NCBI RefSeq assembly: GCF_000027005.1
Contig: NC_012964.1
Location: 2,046,001 to 2,110,000 of the forward strand
Source of the DNA: Komagataella phaffii GS115
Taxonomy: Eukaryota > Ascomycota > Pichiomycetes > Pichiales > Pichiaceae
Reading direction: 5' to 3'
DNA: 64,000 nucleotides
A model generated the notes under the pieces. That model saw only the letters and a list, made by a program, of their open reading frames with translations. It did no database searches and was not told where the DNA came from. The position numbers and the translations under genes were made by a program. This document shows positions 40,398-50,642 of the stretch, in pieces (position 1 is the first letter of the stretch; each line of letters opens with the position of its first letter).

Positions 40398-41870
40398 TTA
40401 TTTATTCAAGAAAAGAACCACCGTGAGACAGATTACCATTACGGTGATTCCAAAAGCGACCAGCGCCAATGCTGCGTACTTGTAGGTCCTTTGGCGCCAT
40501 GTAGCTTCAGCAGAAGTGCCTAACAGCTTGTAGCCAAATATTCCTGGTAAAATATAAGAAATGGAAGTCGATCCCGTAGCACCAACAACGGACAGCACTA
40601 AGCCTAGAGACGTGACGGATAATGCAATTGAATAAGCTAAGGCAATAATTATTGTAGTTAATATGATAAGCCTTTGGGTGGAGAGATGAACTGCGACTGG
40701 TTTCGAAGGAGTTTCTTCTATTGGAGAAAGGTTCGGATCGTTCAAATCAGTTTGGTCTTGTACGATTTGGGGAGGCCCTGAACCTTCAGGAGATTTGTTG
40801 GTAAAATCTTCTTGATCTTCAGTTAAAGGGCGACGCTCTTCACCCTCATCATCAAATTCATCAAATTCGTCGTTAAGATCAGTTTTACCACTTGTTTGGT
40901 AAAAATGCACTATGTAATTTAAGGAGTTTCGACAGGGGTGGCATTGCAAGGGGAATGATAAAGTAACCAAGAACACAATTGCAATTCTTCCGACTGTAGA
41001 GGAAACATTTTGAGGATACATGGCAATGATGTTACTGATGATATTGTCACCAAATGTCAGGTAGCCACATATTCCGGTGACCATGTAGAGCACCATTGCT
41101 GTACTAATTGCTATACTGATGAACTTGTTCATATTCGCAGCGCTTTTATCACGCAGCTCATTAATCAATGAAAATGCGTTATGCTGTGAAGTGTAAGAAA
41201 CAACAAAAATAGGAAAGCTGCCCAGAAACTCTGTTATTGAAGTAGGTCCCACAGCTTTTATAGGTCCACGGACAATAGCTTCATCGGGGAAGATCAAATG
41301 CACCACGACGAGAACTACTAGGTATCCAACAGATGAGAGGGCCACTAGTGACGCGTATTTGAGGGATGTCAAATTTCTGAGGTAGCACAACGGAATTATT
41401 ATTAACATGAACAGACTGATCCATAAATTTCTGGCCTCTAATGCTGGATGTTCAGCAAGTGTTGAATCCTTGACTAAGGCATGTACAATCTTAGGCATCA
41501 AATCACCAATAACCACCAGATAGGAGCAACCGACACCAAAACACTTGATCATAATAGCAATATCAAAGAAGATACTGGCTTTTGGGTAAGTAATTTGGGC
41601 CACCGTAAAGAACGAGGCGTGCCCTGGTGTCACGAACTGGGATACTTTAGTTTGCAGAAACAGCCCAAATAGAGACGCAAGCCCACTAAGTATAATCAGG
41701 AACACACCAAAAAGAATACCACTAGATCTAATGGCATAGGGCATGGCTAAGATCCCAGCACCTTGACTATGGTTAGTTTAGTTCACAAAAAGAGGGAATG
41801 CTGATCACTTACCAATCAGTGTATGCAATAGTCCTAAACTAGCCGTAAATGCGGAGCTCTTTCCAGTCAT
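40398..41870 (-). CDS. Vacuolar amino acid transporter, AVT5/6/7-like (two exons)
   Basis: Exon 1 is 41813-41870 and exon 2 is 40398-41761, giving 473 residues. Exon 1 encodes MTGKSSAFTASLGLLHTLI, and the splice restores LLHTLIGAGILAMPYAIRSSG, the first-helix signature of the AVT branch of the amino acid/auxin permease family. About eleven membrane segments follow. The loop at about 285-335 is acidic and hydrophilic (DEFDEFDDEGEERRPLTEDQ). SGLASLFGLFLQT and PLQCHPCRNSL are typical of the Avt5/6/7 subgroup, which exports or imports amino acids at the vacuole. I cannot choose a single orthologue. The intron-less frame would lack the first helix half. Confidence 0.86.
41762..41812 (-). other. 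51-nt intron in the AVT-like gene
   Basis: Minus-strand donor GTAAGT (starts at 41812), branch-like AACTAAC, acceptor TCAAG ending at 41762. It splits a Gly codon after the first base. Using the nearer CATAG instead would shift the frame into a stop, so TCAAG is preferred. Confidence 0.85.
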
Positions 41871-42061
41871 TTTGCAGGCAGAAGAAATGTAACTAGTGTT
41901 ACTTTCTATTTGGATACAAAGACTATATACAGAAACAGTTCTTGAACTAGGTTTAAGGGTAAGGGCTCATAATACTTTACCAAACGAAGGTTGGCGATGA
42001 CTGATTATATAATCAATGTTCCTAAACATACATCTATGTACATGTTAAAATGCTCTTCGAA

Positions 42062-42478
42062 CTAGTAACCCTTACGTTTGGCCTCATTTACAATTTGTAA
42101 CAATCTCTTGAAACCTTTACCGAACCGGCGCTTATTGCGCTCCATGCGTAGCTCTGCCTTGGCCTTGCTTGGTCTTAAGTAGAATCGTTGTTTTCTGCGT
42201 TCTTGAGCGACATTGTTACTACGAACCAGGTTATTGAGTTGTTTCAAAGCTTGACCTATGTTGCCGTCAATGACATCCACCGTTCTTCCTGCGGCAACTC
42301 CGGTTAATGGAGCGTTATGGCTTTCTGTTGGAGGAGAGAAGCAGTCATTCTTGTTTATTAAGCCACGTGATGAAGTAATGTTCTTCAAACTTGGAGCGGG
42401 GAAAGCTGACTTCGATTGAAACCTAAGCCCGTAAACAAGATTTATTGGTCTTATCCTTTGAATGTAACTGGAAAACAT
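42062..42478 (-). CDS. MRP21: Mitochondrial small-subunit ribosomal protein Mrp21 (bS21m)
   Basis: 138 residues. The N-terminus is basic and presequence-like (MFSSYIQRIRPINLVYGLRFQSKS). The C-terminal 65 residues carry the bS21 core: GNIGQALKQLNNLVRSNNVAQERRKQRFYLRPSKAKAELRMERNKRRFGKGFKRLLQIV. The run of Arg/Lys helices is typical of S21, and R..RF..GF..L.. is a fungal mitochondrial form. It belongs to the 37S subunit. It diverges from MAP2 across only 160 bp, implying a compact shared promoter. Saccharomyces Mrp21 is 177 residues. Confidence 0.85.
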   Translation of the reverse strand: MFSSYIQRIRPINLVYGLRFQSKSAFPAPSLKNITSSRGLINKNDCFSPPTESHNAPLTGVAAGRTVDVIDGNIGQALKQLNNLVRSNNVAQERRKQRFYLRPSKAKAELRMERNKRRFGKGFKRLLQIVNEAKRKGY

Positions 42479-42604
42479 TGGGAGCAGCTATTGGTCGGGT
42501 AGACTAGATTTTCTGACAAGCTCTAGCTGAAATTCCTTTTCCATCTGATGTCTAGATTGTTGATTGGTGCACGACTTGTGAATAGTGGCTCTTTCAACTT
42601 TAAA

Positions 42605-43985
<1,381 letters not shown>

Positions 43986-44141
43986 CAGTCATTTGTTACG
44001 TAATATACTTTTGATTTATCATTTTTTTTTCACAAGTCTCCGATACTTCTTGTAGTGCGACACCTAATACTGTGTCCAGTACTTTTGTAAACGGCAAAGT
44101 GTACACACTACAAAGGATAGTTTAGAGTGAGAGAAGCATAA

Positions 44142-44857
44142 ATGGAGATTGACAAGAGCGTAATAGTATTCAAAGGTAAGCAAATCGATTTATTAACCTG
44201 ACGATTTTTACAATGACTAACCTGGCAGGACCTTTTACCCAGAAATCTGGTGAGACTGTTAAGCTTACAAACACCACCTCAACGCCTTTGGCATACAAAG
44301 TGAGGACTACTTCCCCGAAGTTATACGCAGTTCGTCCTACTTCGACTCTGCTACAACCAGGCGAGTCCATAGAAGTCTCTATTGTTCTGCAAGGGCTTCC
44401 AGAAGAGCCATCGCCCGACTTCAAGTGCAAGGACAAGTTTTTGTTCGTCTCTGTTCCTCATCCTGACTACAACGAAAATGATGTTATTGCAGACATCTTC
44501 CCAGAATTAGAGAGCCGTTACAAGAGTGAGGTGGAAAGACAAAAAGTTAAAGTTAAGTTCGCCATTGGTGAACCATCCACTCAAGACGATATAGAATCTA
44601 AGAACGAGCAACCAGACAATGCAACCGAGGCTTCTAAGCCTGCCTCCACTGAAATTAACCCATCGTTCGGCAAAGAGATCTCAGAGAAGAATGCCAAAGT
44701 TGCAGCTTTGGAGGAATCGTTGGATGGAAAACACAAGACATCTATTGAAACTACCGCATCTCGACAGGAGCCTGTTTCAACTACACAATCCTCTCGTCTT
44801 CCATTAATAATCTTGATAATCCTTCTTGCTATAGTTGCTAAGTACTTTTTCTTCTAG
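44142..44857 (+). CDS. SCS2: VAP-family ER membrane protein Scs2 (two exons)
   Basis: Exon 1 is 44142-44175 and exon 2 is 44229-44857, giving 220 residues. Exon 1 supplies MEIDKSVIVFK and the join gives VIVFKGPFTQKSGETVKLTN, restoring the first strand of the MSP domain. The MSP core reads AYKVRTTSPKLYAVRPTSTLLQPGESIEV, then LPEEPSPDFKCKDKFLFVSV, the segment that binds FFAT motifs. A low-complexity linker leads to a C-terminal tail anchor (LPLIILIILLAIVAKYFFF). Scs2 tethers the ER to the plasma membrane and regulates phospholipid synthesis through Opi1. Without splicing the MSP domain would lack its N-terminal strand. Confidence 0.92.
44176..44228 (+). other. 53-nt intron in SCS2
   Basis: Donor GTAAGC at 44176, branch GACTAAC (44215-44221), acceptor GGCAG ending 44228. 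The branch A lies only about 8 nt from the acceptor. It splits a Gly codon after its first base. Confidence 0.88.
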
Positions 44858-44995
44858 GGAGAAAGGACAATGTGTTTTTATAGGCCCTTTATTCTTTTTA
44901 TAATAGTATTGGAGTATGTATAAGTATTCGTGCGAAACGATGGCTATTGGTTGATCTTGCCAAAGTCGTTGTAGAAGGTGATCGTTTTCTTTGTG

Positions 44996-45011
44996 CCGAT
45001 TTTAAAATCGG
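44996..45011. repeat. Perfect 16-bp palindrome between convergent SCS2 and LCL2
   Basis: CCGATTTTAAAATCGG, an uninterrupted inverted repeat in the 187-bp region where the two genes converge. It could be a protein-binding site or a 3'-end element used from both sides; function unknown. Confidence 0.8.
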
Positions 45012-45044
45012 ATTGCCTGTAAATTTTTGCTGAGGGGATGAGAA

Positions 45045-45407
45045 CTATAAGAGTCCCTTCCATGCCTTTTCCACCCACTTGCAGTCTCTAACTGGAACCC
45101 CATTAACATTATCGACAGGAGAACTAATGCAAACAAAGTTCTGCTTATCAGGAAAAACACATTTTATTTGGGATTGTGGAAATGGGCAGGGACAGTCCAC
45201 AGGCTTAGCAACACATGCAAAGGTCTCAGGACAAAGATATTTTTGGCAGTCTGAGTTGAGTTGTTGCTGTTCGTAGTCTTGAGGTTGATTGTTTTGTTGC
45301 GTCCTTTGTTGTTGACGGTTCTGACCACCGAAAAATTGCTCAAAGTCAAAGGCCATAACACAGTTGGCAGCACCAACTATAATCGTAGCCACAACGAATC
45401 CTCTCAT
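45045..45407 (-). CDS. LCL2: Long chronological lifespan protein 2 homologue (secreted/ER)
   Basis: 120 residues. A signal peptide of about 19 residues (MRGFVVATIIVGAANCVMAF) and a Gln/Asn-rich stretch come first. A cysteine-rich domain follows: CQKYLCPETFACVAKPVDCPCPFPQSQIKCVFPDKQNFVCISSP and DCKW. This arrangement matches fungal Lcl2, a small secretory-pathway protein whose loss affects lifespan and ER-associated degradation in yeast. The eight cysteines of the domain presumably form disulfides. Molecular function is unknown. Confidence 0.88.
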   Translation of the reverse strand: MRGFVVATIIVGAANCVMAFDFEQFFGGQNRQQQRTQQNNQPQDYEQQQLNSDCQKYLCPETFACVAKPVDCPCPFPQSQIKCVFPDKQNFVCISSPVDNVNGVPVRDCKWVEKAWKGLL

Positions 45408-45493
45408 TCTAAACTATGCGGTCTAATGGTTTATCGATGAGGTGTATTCTTTTAGCTGTTACTATTGAATTCGAGGATCATTAAATTACATAA

Positions 45494-46627
45494 TCACGCT
45501 CTATTTCGGCTTGGTAGCCATCTCCTGTATATAAATTCGTCAATGTGGTACAGTTCCAGGAGATTTCTCAAAGAATGGGGAGTTGGAGACTCTGAAAACA
45601 TAGTCAAAGCCTGCTGAAATGCATCCTTTGTAGGCTGGGTAACATATGTCAATAGCAACGTCTTGTTAACACCGCCAACTACTCTGCTGATAGCTGATAT
45701 ATCGATCCATTCGTTAGATGGAGAATCGCTTGGTTTATAATCAGGTTGAACCAGCACAGCAAATTCAGCATGTTGAAATGGAGGGCCTCTTCGGTACAGT
45801 AGAAAATCTGATCCAAATTTGGTTCCTGATTTTACACACCAGCCGTGGCTCTTGTAATGATGATAAACCATGTATAACAAAATGAAAGAGTTATCCACTT
45901 CCAAAGAGCGATTCATACATAGTTGGAACAACTGAAACAAATCAAAATCATTTACTTTGGAGCCAAAGCAAAATGATAAAAAGAGGGCCTCCACTGGCAT
46001 CAACTGGAGATATTCAAGATCTTTGATATGAGTCTCATCGATAAATAAAGCAGAATCAGCCCTTGTCTGCTCTTTCTTGTCTCCAGCCACCGAGTAATTT
46101 TCCATTATAAGTTCACGTAACGGTTTGCGTTGAAGTTGCTTATTGTCCTCGATCAAAATTCTTTTCAATTTGGTCACCTTTTGCAAAGAAGTCATATCTC
46201 CAGTAGTTTTGAAATAATTTTCTTGCGCCTCTAGTTCTTCCCGCTTAAGCTTAAACTTTTTTCTTTCCTCTCGACGAATCTGAACGGTTTCTTCGTTTGT
46301 AAGCAACAATCGACCACTCTCATCAAACAGCGGGTCCAGCCCCAACCTTCTTCGAGTTCTGTGCAACCAAGTGGGTTCGGAACGGGATAATATACCCTTT
46401 CCAATAAAGCCACTATTCCAAACTTCGTTCATGTAGTGAGAACCCGAAACTTTGAATATACCATCGCAGTATTGTATATCGACTACACTCTGCTTCAACT
46501 GGAACCATTGTTTAACATAAGAACCTAGACACCAGATCCAAGAAATTGGATTGTGAGTGACCACAGGTAGATTGATGATATTGATAGGCAAAGGACGATC
46601 ATACTGCTTGCTCTGTTTCTTCGACAT
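45494..46627 (-). CDS. SEN2: tRNA-splicing endonuclease catalytic subunit Sen2
   Basis: 377 residues, the same length as Saccharomyces Sen2. Early landmarks are LPVVTHNPISWIWCLGSYVKQWF and WNSGFIGKGILSRSEPTW. The middle is charged and helical. The C-terminal nuclease domain reads YMVYHHYKSHGWCVKSGTKFGSDFLLYRRGPPFQHAEFAVLV, where the catalytic Tyr (in DFLLYRRG), His (FQHAEF) and a Lys (NKTLLL) make up the endonuclease triad. Sen2 cleaves the 5' splice site of pre-tRNAs as part of the SEN complex. It diverges from the WHI5-type gene. Confidence 0.93.
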   Translation of the reverse strand: MSKKQSKQYDRPLPINIINLPVVTHNPISWIWCLGSYVKQWFQLKQSVVDIQYCDGIFKVSGSHYMNEVWNSGFIGKGILSRSEPTWLHRTRRRLGLDPLFDESGRLLLTNEETVQIRREERKKFKLKREELEAQENYFKTTGDMTSLQKVTKLKRILIEDNKQLQRKPLRELIMENYSVAGDKKEQTRADSALFIDETHIKDLEYLQLMPVEALFLSFCFGSKVNDFDLFQLFQLCMNRSLEVDNSFILLYMVYHHYKSHGWCVKSGTKFGSDFLLYRRGPPFQHAEFAVLVQPDYKPSDSPSNEWIDISAISRVVGGVNKTLLLTYVTQPTKDAFQQALTMFSESPTPHSLRNLLELYHIDEFIYRRWLPSRNRA

Positions 46628-47224
46628 ATCTACATTCTGTTAGTTGACTATTGATCAAACAATGTTTTATCCTTATCGTTCAATTCAGATACCGTTATAG
46701 TCTTAAATTTGTGCTCACATGATAAATTCAAGCAACGTTTCGATCTCATCACCAGAAAACGAATGGATGTATTGGAGGTTATCACTTACGACTTGGCCAT
46801 CATTTGTTGGATTATGAATAAACTTTGAACAGGAGAATTTTTTGCTGGAAGGAAAAAAAAACCTGAGTAGTAAAAGCTCGCGAATCAAAGTTATAACCGT
46901 TAGGGCTACTAAGGCATTTTTTGGATAGAAACTTATCGGAGACGAAGCAGGTGCTAAGACATATCAGTTTTGCTGACCTCCGGTGTATTTCACTTCCAGT
47001 GGAGAATCAGGGAAATTCCTTCTCATCTTGTTCTCTACCATCTTCAAATGCACCTTTCTGCGTTTCTGCATTAAACTGTTAGCCTGCGATGCTGACACGT
47101 TTGTAATTTACCCAAAGAGGAAATATTTATTTATCGCGTCCCTAGGTTCCTACTCTTTTGGCTTTTTTTCTTGATAGTCGGTTCACTTTAATCCTCTACT
47201 AACTTTTGGACTTTCTTCGCCGAA
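46628..47224. other. Divergent promoter region SEN2 / WHI5-type gene
   Basis: About 600 bp. A TCGCGAA motif at 46878-46884 (CGCGAA core, as in SBF/MBF/E2F-type sites) could serve the downstream G1/S regulator. An open frame at 46983-47174 starts with GTG and has no recognisable features. No tRNA seen. Confidence 0.45.
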
Positions 47225-48313
47225 ATGCAAAGCACTCTTATAGAAGACAAGAAGGCTCAGAAGCATGAGGACAAAATAGCTGAAAATATCTTGCGAAGGG
47301 CGGAATTAACCCGAATTACCCAACAACTAAAGTCAAAGCTATCCAAGGTGGGTAGATTGGCAGCAATGGACTCTGAACAAGGGTTACGCGGGAAGAAAGC
47401 CTTTAAACCAAATGGACTTCCCATTGCAATTGCGTCTGGTGGAGTCAATGAGGGATCACTTAATCCTGAGCAGCCAGAACGCCTGAAGAATCACAATTCA
47501 TCGCCCGTCAAAAGAGATCTTAACGCCAATAATTTACCCTCGTCGCCAGTTTACTCATACAGAACATCTGATCTTTCAAGCAAACTTGGTAACTCGTTTG
47601 ATAATGATGATACTTCTTTAACAAATCCCCCATCGACACCACCTAGAAAGCATGAAACGTTGACATTATCCAGCAAGAATGAGGCACAGGTTGCCCTTCA
47701 AAACGCCATTTTGGCGACTCCCAAATCTAAGGTGATTGGCAGGAGTGCAAATCTCAAGACTCCATCTGGTAATAATGGTCCAAAAGAGCTTGATGATGGG
47801 GCAGATTTATTGATGTTCTTAGCAACGTCACCATCACCTTCACGTCCAGGAAATCACATACAGAGTCATAGCAACGCACAGCTGCAAGGAATCGTATCAC
47901 CCCGTAATTATCAAACACAATTGCAGAATGTCAATTCAACTCCTCCTAGGCAGAAGGATAGATCTTTTGGTACACCGTTGGGTTTACCATCTTCATATAT
48001 CAACCGTTTCAACATGACCCCCGGTACGCCGCGTAATTCTGGTCAATTGAAAGGACTCCAACGAACTCCGGGATTCAGTATGAGTGATTATGTTAATTTT
48101 TTTACCCCATCCCCAAGACAGCATAAAACTCCAGACGTTAGCTATTCTAATATTGTCACATCCAACATCTCAGTGCAGGGCACCCTATTGAATTTTGACC
48201 GCTCCCCAGCAAATCAGAAATTAATGGGTTCGGAGATAAAAACAAAGGAGACCCGGAAACCTAAAGACGCCAGAGATGATGAATCTCCGCTAAAGAAGCG
48301 AAAGGAGAACTAA
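47225..48313 (+). CDS. WHI5/NRM1-type G1/S transcriptional repressor
   Basis: 362 residues, mostly disordered, with many SP/TP sites (SSPVKR, SSPVYS, PPSTPPRK, ATPKSK, TSPSPSR, STPPRQ, MTPGTPR, RTPGF, TPSPRQ) expected of a CDK target. The GTB motif LDDGADLLMFLATSPSPSR (about residues 189-206) is the hallmark of Whi5, Srl3 and Nrm1, which bind SBF or MBF. The N-terminal LTRITQQLKSKLSKVGRLA matches the second conserved helix of the family. These proteins repress G1/S genes until phosphorylated or act in feedback on MBF. With one such gene visible I cannot say whether it acts as Whi5 or Nrm1. Confidence 0.82.
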   Translation: MQSTLIEDKKAQKHEDKIAENILRRAELTRITQQLKSKLSKVGRLAAMDSEQGLRGKKAFKPNGLPIAIASGGVNEGSLNPEQPERLKNHNSSPVKRDLNANNLPSSPVYSYRTSDLSSKLGNSFDNDDTSLTNPPSTPPRKHETLTLSSKNEAQVALQNAILATPKSKVIGRSANLKTPSGNNGPKELDDGADLLMFLATSPSPSRPGNHIQSHSNAQLQGIVSPRNYQTQLQNVNSTPPRQKDRSFGTPLGLPSSYINRFNMTPGTPRNSGQLKGLQRTPGFSMSDYVNFFTPSPRQHKTPDVSYSNIVTSNISVQGTLLNFDRSPANQKLMGSEIKTKETRKPKDARDDESPLKKRKEN

Positions 48314-48414
48314 GATGCAAGGGAGCTATCAGGAATGAAAGAGGGGGTAGTATGTTTTATATATCGGTACATAATAAAAATTGGATTTGGTAACAAGGGT
48401 TCGATATATCTTCT

Positions 48415-48465
48415 GCGCGAAAACTCCTCTGGGTTCAGCTCGTTCGTATAGCATTTTCGCGCGAA
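48415..48465. promoter_or_regulatory. Two SBF/MBF (E2F-like) motifs upstream of the CENP-B-like gene
   Basis: GCGCGAAAA at 48415-48423 and TTTTCGCGCGAA at 48454-48465. The second is a palindromic CGCG core with AA/TT flanks. They match the TTTCGCGC/CGCGAAA consensus bound by G1/S factors and lie 57-65 and 15-26 bp before the ATG at 48480. Inference: cell-cycle control of the downstream gene, or a misplaced start codon. Confidence 0.5.
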
Positions 48466-48479
48466 CTTTATTTATATAA

Positions 48480-50642
48480 ATGTCCCATTTTCATTTTCCC
48501 CCCCAAGACAATTCTTGTAAATATCCCGATCTGATGAACACTGTTCCTGAGAATCAGGATCACAATAGGCGTCGGTTACGACGTGCTACTTTGGCGGAAA
48601 AGATCAAGGTTCTGGATTGGCACAACAATTCGGAACGAAAATGCCAGCAAGCCACCCTACAATACTTTCACGACTTAGGTGAGTTTGCTATAACAAAATC
48701 CACCATGAACAGGTGGGTGCTAAACGAGAAGGAGCTGCGACAAGATTTCAAGAATCTTACATTGAACAATAATAAAGTTTACAAGACAAAGCCAAAGTTT
48801 AAAGATCCTGAAGTGAACCGCTGTTTGGAATTGTTGTATGATCAGATTACTAATGAGAACTGCACAATCACGGAGCGGGAGTTGATTCAAAGATGGAGCA
48901 ACTTTTATCTGATGTTTTACAATATCCCCAAAACGGACTTCAACTCAAGTAATATTCCCACAAAATCTAACGGATGGTTGCATCATTTCAAAAGAAGAAC
49001 TGCCTTCAAGCGGGATTTGGTCAAACGTTTTCACACAGACTCAGAATTGTACAGCGTACGTACCTTGGAAGACGAAAAACTACGGTTAAAGAACACACTA
49101 GCTCGATACCAGCTGTCACAAATTTACCAATTGGATGAGGTTTCGTTCAAAATCAACCCAACCTGCTTTATCCCCAACCATCAATCCAATTCATTGACTA
49201 TTCCAGATCCTGCAGAAAGAGTCACAGTGGCATTATGTGTAAATGCCACTGGTTCTTCAGTATTCGCTCCACTGATAGTTTCTGATTTGGAACCATCTAA
49301 CAAGATCATGAAATCTTTGAAAAATCTATTTTATTCCAAATCAGGAATGCTGACCACGGAGATATTTTTCAAGTACCTCAAGAGTGTTAATGATACCATC
49401 GCACAGAATGCACCTCAAGAAAAGATCGTCATTTTGCTAGATGATCTGTATACCCACATCGTACCTCAAGATGAGTTCACCAATATTGAGCTAGTATATT
49501 TTGCTCCCTCGTTGAATAAGTTGGATTATTACCCGTTAGACTTTGGAGTGATCAGAATCTTTAAAACGGAAGTCAAGTACTCTATTATGCAGATATTTTT
49601 CAAAAAATTAACCATTGGAATGGATCAAAGTTTTTCGAAGACATTCACACTAAGCAAGGAGGACCTGATATCAGTCATCATGGATACTTGGAACACAATG
49701 AAGTATAATACCATGTTGACAAGTACTAGTTTTCACAATTCACAGTTGATTCCAAGTTTTGCTGTGCTAAACCAACACCGTTCAATGCCGTTTGATGCTG
49801 ATGTATCATTTTCTCTGAGAGACACAAATAAAGAAACTCAGATCGTCAACATGTTGAGAGTTATTCAAGAGAGAAATCTGTTCAGAAATCATAAAGGGTT
49901 GCCCTCACGCAAACATTCTGACCTATATATTGACCATTTTCTATTCCCGGCAGAAGAGAAAGTAGAAAATGTCCACTTACAAGACTCCGACATCATTGAA
50001 CTTGTTAGAAGAGAGCACACAGGAATTGATCCAGATCTGGAATCTGGGCAGGCTGCCTCATCTTCAATTCAGCACAACATTTCTTCTCAAATCGGACAAC
50101 CGGAATCGACAGCACAAACTGCCTTGCATTCAACCGGAGCTCATGAGCCTAGGGGATACCTTCACAATGGATACTCTCAGGACCAACCTGCACATCCAAC
50201 TCAGAGACAACATAACACTAATATCGTGCCTTCTCCCCTAACAACTAACCTCATCATGGGAGAATTGGACAATCTGAAGTCACAGAGGGCATCACCCCAT
50301 TCTGCAATGTTAGCCAATTCCAATGAAGGCAGCATGAACAAATATTCAGCGAATGGAGAGACGGTCGAGGCGACAGAAATAGGCAAGTTGATGTTGGGCC
50401 GCCTAAAAGACTTCTTCTCGCTACCTGAGAACATCAATCATTATTCCAACTCGGCAATCCAGTTCCATCGTTTCTTGAACACTTACCTGCAAGAATCTAA
50501 TGACCTCTACATGAAATCGTATGCTAACCAGAAAATTCATAAGCAGTCAAGAGGCTACAATGGCTCGCAAAACTTGGAACAGCCGTCCAAAAGGCGCCAA
50601 CTGGAAGGGACAACAAATTCGTTTGACCAGTTTATGGGCTGA
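48480..50642 (+). CDS. CENP-B / pogo-transposase-derived protein (PDC2-like)
   Basis: 720 residues. An N-terminal HTH (about 33-85, RRATLAEKIKVLDWHN..TKSTMNRWV) and a second CENP-B-type HTH (about 110-185, ending GWLHHFKRRTAFK) precede a DDE superfamily domain. QLDEVSF has Asp219, ILLDDLYTHI has Asp321 and YPLDFGVIRIFK has Asp354; spacing fits pogo-type nucleases. The C-terminal 220 residues are Gln/Asn/Ser-rich. In yeasts, proteins of this build (Pdc2 and relatives) act as transcription factors. No terminal inverted repeats flank it, so it is a host gene. The ATG at 48480 sits inside a TATA-like stretch; Met19 at 48534 is an alternative start. Confidence 0.8.
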   Translation: MSHFHFPPQDNSCKYPDLMNTVPENQDHNRRRLRRATLAEKIKVLDWHNNSERKCQQATLQYFHDLGEFAITKSTMNRWVLNEKELRQDFKNLTLNNNKVYKTKPKFKDPEVNRCLELLYDQITNENCTITERELIQRWSNFYLMFYNIPKTDFNSSNIPTKSNGWLHHFKRRTAFKRDLVKRFHTDSELYSVRTLEDEKLRLKNTLARYQLSQIYQLDEVSFKINPTCFIPNHQSNSLTIPDPAERVTVALCVNATGSSVFAPLIVSDLEPSNKIMKSLKNLFYSKSGMLTTEIFFKYLKSVNDTIAQNAPQEKIVILLDDLYTHIVPQDEFTNIELVYFAPSLNKLDYYPLDFGVIRIFKTEVKYSIMQIFFKKLTIGMDQSFSKTFTLSKEDLISVIMDTWNTMKYNTMLTSTSFHNSQLIPSFAVLNQHRSMPFDADVSFSLRDTNKETQIVNMLRVIQERNLFRNHKGLPSRKHSDLYIDHFLFPAEEKVENVHLQDSDIIELVRREHTGIDPDLESGQAASSSIQHNISSQIGQPESTAQTALHSTGAHEPRGYLHNGYSQDQPAHPTQRQHNTNIVPSPLTTNLIMGELDNLKSQRASPHSAMLANSNEGSMNKYSANGETVEATEIGKLMLGRLKDFFSLPENINHYSNSAIQFHRFLNTYLQESNDLYMKSYANQKIHKQSRGYNGSQNLEQPSKRRQLEGTTNSFDQFMG

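Noticed and set aside
46983..47174. 63-codon frame in the SEN2/WHI5-type promoter
   Set aside because: GTG start, no family features, within a divergent promoter.
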